A DNA stretch of 9,157 nt from a bacterium UBA1790 (GTDB lineage: Bacteria > Bacteroidota > Bacteroidia > Bacteroidales > Muribaculaceae): contig DCGA01000120.1 in the NCBI GenBank assembly GCA_002314465.1, positions 1 through 9,157 of the forward strand, given 5' to 3'. Made by a program: the position numbers and the translations under genes. Numbering within the stretch: the first letter of the stretch is position 1; every line of letters starts with the position of its first letter. Under the pieces are notes generated by a model. The model saw only the letters and a list, made by a program, of their open reading frames with translations, was not told the DNA's origin and did no database searches. This document shows, in pieces, positions 5,165 through 9,157 of this stretch.

Positions 5165-6456
5165 GAAGGTTCATCACATCTATAATAGTTGCCGCAGCGG
5201 CCGTAGTGGCCATTGCAGGCACATCTCAAGAGGAGATTGCTGCACGTCTCACACGCAGCGCCAGCAACCATACAATTTATCCTGAGACCAACCTTCCTGC
5301 ACTCACTCCGGCGCCTGCAGGCTACGAGGCTTTCTATATCGACCATTACGGACGCCACGGCAGCCGCTGGCTCACTCGCCAGTCGTCTTACCAGCGTCCC
5401 GTGGATGTGCTCATGAAAGGGCATAACGACGGTTTGCTCACCGAGCAAGGCGAACGCCTGCTGGTTACCTTAAGGCAGATCCTTGCGGCATCGATGAATC
5501 GCGCGGGCGAACTCAGCGACAAGGGTGCCGAGCAGCACCAGCGCATTGCCGAGCGCATGTACAACAACTTCCCCTCGGTCTTTACCGACGGTGCGGTTGT
5601 TGATGCCCGCTCTACAGTGGTAATACGTTGCATCCTTTCTATGCAGAACGCTACAATGACACTGCGCAAACTCAATCCCAACCTGCGCATCACCACCGAT
5701 GCCAGTTACCACGACATGTACTACTTGGGTTACGGCCATGGCGAGGATACATTGGCTAACCACATCTCTGACGAAATCTACAGGCACACCAACGAGATGT
5801 ATGAGGAAAACGTACATCCCGAGCGCTTTGTAAAGCAGCTCTACACCGTTCCCGACAGTCTGCCCATGCCTGTGGCACAGCGACTCATGCGCGATGTGTT
5901 TGACATTGCTGGAAGTCTGCAGGGCCACCACGCCTTTGACAACATCGACTTGTTCCACCTCTTTACCGGTGACGAGATTTTCGAACTGTGGCGCATGCGC
6001 AACATCGACTGGTACACCCGCCGTGCCAATTCGCCCATGAACGGTAACCGTATGCCTTTCATCACAAGGGCTCTTGTGCGCGACTTCCTTGACAAGGCCG
6101 ATGCTGCTGTGGCAAGCGGCGAGCATGGTGCGGCTTTGCGATTCGGCCATGGAACCATCGTGTTGCCGTTGGCTTGCATGCTCGAGCTTGACAATGTGAA
6201 CCTCTCGACTACCGACCTCGACAACCTTCACAATGTGTGGAAGTGCTACGATATCATTCCCAAGGCTTGCAACGTGCAACTTGTGTTCTATCGCAATGCC
6301 GCCGGCGATGTGCTTGTAAAGGCGCTGTTCAACGAGCATGAGGCTACATTGCCCGTGGCAACCGACATGGCTCCCTACTATCACTGGAAAGACCTCAGGG
6401 CCTACTACGAGAAGAAACTCGCCACCGAAATCGATTGGTCGGCTCACGCTGAGTAA
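5161..6456 (+). CDS. Exported histidine-type phosphatase paralog with altered catalytic acid
   Basis: This 431-residue protein is a tandem paralog of the gene before it, alike along the whole length (by eye roughly half identical). Shared blocks include LPALTPAP, HYGRHGSRWL, ELSD.G.EQHQRIA, VIRCILSMQN, LNPNLRI, and ATLPVATDMAPYY near the C-terminus. A signal peptide spans about residues 1-20 (MRR, then an Ala/Val-rich core), so it is exported. The nucleophile motif RHGSR is intact (65-69, H66). At the second motif the sequence is RFGHGT (H330-G331): the acid that follows histidine is replaced by glycine, and the next residue is threonine, so neither the His-Asp/Glu nor the His-Ala-Glu proton donor is present. 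It may use another acid, have changed specificity, or be a binding protein. The start at 5161 sits inside the ATGA overlap. Confidence 0.87.
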   Translation: MRRFITSIIVAAAAVVAIAGTSQEEIAARLTRSASNHTIYPETNLPALTPAPAGYEAFYIDHYGRHGSRWLTRQSSYQRPVDVLMKGHNDGLLTEQGERLLVTLRQILAASMNRAGELSDKGAEQHQRIAERMYNNFPSVFTDGAVVDARSTVVIRCILSMQNATMTLRKLNPNLRITTDASYHDMYYLGYGHGEDTLANHISDEIYRHTNEMYEENVHPERFVKQLYTVPDSLPMPVAQRLMRDVFDIAGSLQGHHAFDNIDLFHLFTGDEIFELWRMRNIDWYTRRANSPMNGNRMPFITRALVRDFLDKADAAVASGEHGAALRFGHGTIVLPLACMLELDNVNLSTTDLDNLHNVWKCYDIIPKACNVQLVFYRNAAGDVLVKALFNEHEATLPVATDMAPYYHWKDLRAYYEKKLATEIDWSAHAE

Positions 6457-6471
6457 CATCACCTAATATAC

Positions 6472-6513
6472 AAAAAAACAGGACACGCTTCCATCATTGG
6501 GGCGTGTCCTGTT
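6472..6513. terminator. Bidirectional terminator between the phosphatase operon and the porin gene
   Basis: AACAGGACACGC (6477-6488) pairs perfectly with GCGTGTCCTGTT (6502-6513) across a 13-base loop. A run of seven As (6472-6478) lies on the left, partly shared with the stem, so minus-strand transcripts of the porin gene end in a U-run: a good intrinsic terminator in that direction. On the plus strand the tail is only GTTATTCTG, so termination of the phosphatase operon relies mainly on the stem. Confidence 0.88.
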
Positions 6514-6534
6514 GTTATTCTGTCAGGTTGTTGC

Positions 6535-8511
6535 TTAGTTAGTGAAGTCTACGCTTACACCTACTTGCAATCGGCGGGGATTGAGCGGGTAGTGGGGACT
6601 TGAGAAATAGTTGTCTCCGCCGAAGAGTTTGCCATTGGCGTGTGTGTAAAGCACGAAGAAACGTGCTTTCTTCAAGCGGAAGTTAGCGTAGGCATTCATG
6701 TAAAGGAAGTTGCCGCACTTCATCTCGTCCTGGGTGTGGAACGTCATAGTGGCAGGATTATAGGCCTGTGCGTAGAAACTTGTGTAATAGTTGGCATCAA
6801 CGCCGAGTTGCACGTGCATCACCTTGGCTACCATGAACTGCAGGTAGAGGTTGCTGTAGAGTGCCAGTTTGGGAAGAGGTATTACCGACTGATTGCTCGA
6901 TACCTGGTAGGTTACCTCGTTGTCCCAGTGGAATGCTCTGAACGACAGTTCCTGGCGCAGTGTGGCGCTGAGTACGCTTATCATGTCGCTGTGCTGGGTA
7001 GGCACATTGTCGTTGTTGAAATAAATGTAGTCTTTGAGTGTCTCATAGCCCACATTGATGTTGGTGCCGCTGAAGGGGAGATCAAGTTCGCCGCCCACGC
7101 GGAAACGCTTAATCTTGCTGAAGTCGTTATCCCATATAAAATGGTTGGTTGCCAGTTGGAAAAGCATCGAACTGGGGCTCTCGTTGCTGAAGCGTCCGTA
7201 GCCACGCACTGTGACGGTGTCGCCCAGCATCTTGAACTGGGTATCGATGTCGCCGTCAATGTTCATGTCGCCCTCTACGCCGCCTGCTACGCCAAACTCG
7301 GCTGTAGCGTTGTAGTGAAGCAGCGACCCCTGTGTCTTAGACAAATGTGCACCCGCGTAGAAACGGTTTTCGGTAGAGCGGCGGGGGATGGTTGCCGGAA
7401 CCGGCGAAAGACCCTCGGCAGCGGCTTCAGCGCTTTCTTCGGTAGGGGTGAACATCGTCTGGCGGTACAGCTGGTGGTAGGCATAGGCCGAGAATCCGAA
7501 TTTAGCCCACTTGTTGAAACCCTCGAGCATTGCGATGCCCACTGTGTTGGTGAGCGACATGTAGCTTGTGGTGTCGGCTGTGCCGGCAAGGCTCAGGTAA
7601 GTGTTCTTGAAGAACGACGCGTCGTCGCTTGCGCTCTTGTTGGTGAAGCGGTGGCGGCCGTCCTTATAGTCAAGCGACCAGATGAAACTGGTGACGGGCA
7701 CATAGTGCTTGCTCACGATGGTATCGGTGATTGAGTCGCGCACGTAGCGGTAGAATCCCACCTTGTAGCGGTGGTTCATGAAGAACTCGGTGCCGCCCAG
7801 GCTGCTCTCGCTCGATGACAGATGCACGGGGATGGATTTGTTGTCGACGCGTGTCTCACCTCCCTGCACATCGGCAGGGTGGGTAATGTAGCGGTCGTCG
7901 GTGATGCCGCCGTTTTCCTGTGTGGTATAGGCATAGCGGTTGAAGAATGTCTGCACTTCATAGCGGTCGCCGGTGTAAGAGCCTCCCAGGTTCCACAAGA
8001 AGTTCTTGTCGGCTTGGCGGTCATACGAACCCTTTGAGTAGATATAGTCCATATTAGCGCCTATCTGCAGTCGTTTGTTTACATTGCCCGAGAAGGTAAC
8101 CATGGTGCGGTCCTGGTTACTGTACTTGTTGCCGCCTGTAGTGTGCGACACGAGTGTCATGGGAATGCGGGTGTTGTAGAATACATGCGAGTCTACGCTG
8201 TGCAGCCATGCTGCAATCGCGTCCTCGAAGAAGAAGTCGCTGTAGTTCTCGCGGTTAAAGAAAACCTGGTCTTGGCCCGGCGAGCCGTAGTTGCCCGTAG
8301 TGGTCCACGCAAGGCTTTGCGAGGTGGGTACGGCATGCAGGTGATAGTTGACAAACGAGGTGTCAATCTCTGTCTCGGTGCGGTCGCCCAGAGGGTCACT
8401 GATGGTCCAGGCGTAAGAAGGTTCTATCTTAACGCCCTTGCCATGCACTGCAAGCGAGCACACGGCGCCCATTGCCAGCAGCACGATATATTTTAGTGTA
8501 TTCTTTGTCAT
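6535..8511 (-). CDS. Putative outer-membrane porin (Porin_10-like)
   Basis: This 658-residue protein resembles the Bacteroidota putative porin family (Porin_10 type), large beta-barrel proteins of the outer membrane whose substrates are mostly undefined. A signal peptide covers about residues 1-24 (MTKNTLKYIVLLAMGAVCSLAVHG); the cysteine at 18 lacks a lipobox, so it is not a lipoprotein. The family-like N-terminal part includes PLGDRTETEIDTSFVNYH, the segment FNTR-like VFYNTRIPMTLVSHTTGG, and NKRLQIGANMDYIYSKGSY. The rest alternates polar and aromatic residues in short strands with no cysteine-rich or globular domain, and the C-terminus ends in a strand, GVSVDFTN. No TonB box or plug domain is visible, and no SusD partner lies next to it, so it is not a SusC-type transporter. 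It is transcribed alone from a close promoter and ends at a bidirectional terminator. Family call is from recalled motif similarity. Confidence 0.85.
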   Translation of the reverse strand: MTKNTLKYIVLLAMGAVCSLAVHGKGVKIEPSYAWTISDPLGDRTETEIDTSFVNYHLHAVPTSQSLAWTTTGNYGSPGQDQVFFNRENYSDFFFEDAIAAWLHSVDSHVFYNTRIPMTLVSHTTGGNKYSNQDRTMVTFSGNVNKRLQIGANMDYIYSKGSYDRQADKNFLWNLGGSYTGDRYEVQTFFNRYAYTTQENGGITDDRYITHPADVQGGETRVDNKSIPVHLSSSESSLGGTEFFMNHRYKVGFYRYVRDSITDTIVSKHYVPVTSFIWSLDYKDGRHRFTNKSASDDASFFKNTYLSLAGTADTTSYMSLTNTVGIAMLEGFNKWAKFGFSAYAYHQLYRQTMFTPTEESAEAAAEGLSPVPATIPRRSTENRFYAGAHLSKTQGSLLHYNATAEFGVAGGVEGDMNIDGDIDTQFKMLGDTVTVRGYGRFSNESPSSMLFQLATNHFIWDNDFSKIKRFRVGGELDLPFSGTNINVGYETLKDYIYFNNDNVPTQHSDMISVLSATLRQELSFRAFHWDNEVTYQVSSNQSVIPLPKLALYSNLYLQFMVAKVMHVQLGVDANYYTSFYAQAYNPATMTFHTQDEMKCGNFLYMNAYANFRLKKARFFVLYTHANGKLFGGDNYFSSPHYPLNPRRLQVGVSVDFTN

Positions 8512-8518
8512 TGTAATG

Positions 8519-8550
8519 CAAAGGTAGTGATTTTTTTATACCGAGAGAAA
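8519..8550 (-). promoter_or_regulatory. Promoter of the porin gene, giving an almost leaderless mRNA
   Basis: On the minus strand TACCTTTG (8519-8526) matches the -7 consensus TAnnTTTG exactly. TTTC (8547-8550) lies 20 bases upstream, one mismatch from TTTG. The -7 box ends only 7 bases before the ATG at 8511, so transcription should start within a few bases of the start codon. The signal peptide directly after that ATG argues against a start further downstream. Confidence 0.62.
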
Positions 8551-8595
8551 TATATTTAGTATTATTGTTAGTGCTTAATGTTTTATGGCATTGTT

Positions 8596-8628
8596 AAAAA
8601 AAGAAACGGCTTCACAGAGCCGTTTCTT
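8596..8628 (-). terminator. Intrinsic terminator of the homoserine dehydrogenase gene
   Basis: AAGAAACGGCT (8601-8611) pairs perfectly with AGCCGTTTCTT (8618-8628) across a 6-base loop. Read on the minus strand, the stem is followed by a U-run (As at 8596-8602 on the plus strand). It lies 37 bases past the stop codon of the minus-strand gene and upstream of the porin promoter. Confidence 0.92.
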
Positions 8629-8664
8629 CAGTGTTAGTATTGTTAATGTGTAGCATCTTCTGCT

Positions 8665-9156
8665 TTAGTCGTTGGGGTAGGCTGCGATGAAGAGGTTGCG
8701 GCCCTTGAGTTGCGGCTTGATGCGCACCAGGTCAGAGAGCTTAATTTCGCCCACTACATAGTGGGTGGTATCGCTTGAGTAGCTCTCGCTTATGCTCTTG
8801 AAGTTGAACAAAGCAAGGTCGGCCGATGTGTTGTAGCGCAGGTAGATGCGGAAGTAGACGTCGGTCGAGTACTGGGGTGCTGTTTCACCGCCCAGTTTCT
8901 TATATTCATACTTATAGTCGTAAGAGCATGCCATGATGTCGCTCAGTACAGCCGAACCTGTGGGATAGCCGCCGGCTCCACGGCCGAACATAAACTGCTT
9001 GCCGTAGTACTTACCCTTGATAACCACGCCGTTGAACTCATCCTCAACGCTGTAGATGTACTTGTCGCGCGAGAGCAACTGCGGGATGACGCACATCACA
9101 AGGCGGTTGTCGTCGAGTTTCTCAACGTGACCTATGAGCTTGATGCGGCGGCCCTT
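8665..9156 (-). CDS. hom: Homoserine dehydrogenase, C-terminal part (5' end outside window)
   Basis: The enzyme reduces aspartate semialdehyde to homoserine with NAD(P)H, the branch point to threonine and methionine, in the cytoplasm. The frame is open to the right edge, so the ATG at 9099 is internal; 164 codons can be read before the stop. The visible part has NGVVIKGKYYGKQFMFGRGAG-like sequence leading into RGAGGYPTGSAVLSDI, which fits the conserved G-x-GAG-x-x-PT-x-SAV-x-D motif of the catalytic domain. After it comes a tail of about 85 residues with VYFRIYLRY and HYVVGEIKLSDL. That sits where many homoserine dehydrogenases carry an ACT regulatory domain, but the typical ACT consensus is not obvious. 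It could be a stand-alone enzyme or the end of an aspartokinase-homoserine dehydrogenase fusion; the window cannot tell. A terminator follows. Confidence 0.88.
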   Translation of the reverse strand, partial: KGRRIKLIGHVEKLDDNRLVMCVIPQLLSRDKYIYSVEDEFNGVVIKGKYYGKQFMFGRGAGGYPTGSAVLSDIMACSYDYKYEYKKLGGETAPQYSTDVYFRIYLRYNTSADLALFNFKSISESYSSDTTHYVVGEIKLSDLVRIKPQLKGRNLFIAAYPND

Positions 9157-9157
9157 C

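Noticed and set aside
6640..7734. 364-codon plus-strand ORF inside the porin gene
   Set aside because: It is antisense to the recognisable porin and has no promoter or protein motif. It is another shadow of codon bias.

Overview
The window looks like core chromosome of a Bacteroidales bacterium, of the Bacteroides/Prevotella/Muribaculaceae type. Three things point there: promoters of the TTTG / TAnnTTTG (-33/-7) type in front of genes on both strands, no Shine-Dalgarno sequences, and typical Bacteroidota proteins (a Porin_10-like putative porin, a small lipocalin-like lipoprotein, a tandem pair of secreted histidine-type phosphatases). Genus cannot be decided from the sequence alone. Nothing here looks like a phage, an insertion sequence with a transposase, a CRISPR array or a defence island.

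Layout, left to right. The window opens inside dnaJ (plus strand, N-terminus missing). A 119-bp AT-rich segment bounded by a near-perfect 17/18-bp inverted repeat, with two small GC-rich hairpins inside, fills most of the gap before an RluA-type pseudouridine synthase gene. That gene ends at a strong terminator hairpin and converges on a minus-strand extended-SDR (NAD-dependent epimerase/dehydratase) gene. The SDR gene is divergent from a small tyrosine-rich lipoprotein gene, and the 184-bp divergent gap carries a good plus-strand promoter. The lipoprotein gene ends at a perfect 12-bp terminator stem.

The 342-bp gap after it (3530-3871) is not empty. It holds the lipoprotein terminator, then a perfect-consensus promoter with no ORF behind it, then about 100 bp ending in a 13-bp terminator-like stem, then a second perfect-consensus promoter directly before the phosphatase operon. 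The middle part is a candidate unannotated small RNA. The operon encodes two paralogous exported histidine phosphatases (4-bp ATGA overlap). They differ at the catalytic acid position: His-Glu in the first, His-Gly in the second.

The operon converges on a minus-strand putative outer-membrane porin gene across a bidirectional terminator. The porin promoter lies so close to its ATG that the mRNA should be almost leaderless. The window closes with the 3' part of a minus-strand homoserine dehydrogenase gene (threonine/methionine biosynthesis), with its own terminator.

The genes do not form one pathway. They are housekeeping functions (chaperone, RNA modification, amino-acid biosynthesis) mixed with cell-envelope functions (lipoprotein, two exported phosphatases, porin). 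The most novel items are the candidate small RNA, the divergent active site in the second phosphatase and the inverted-repeat element.
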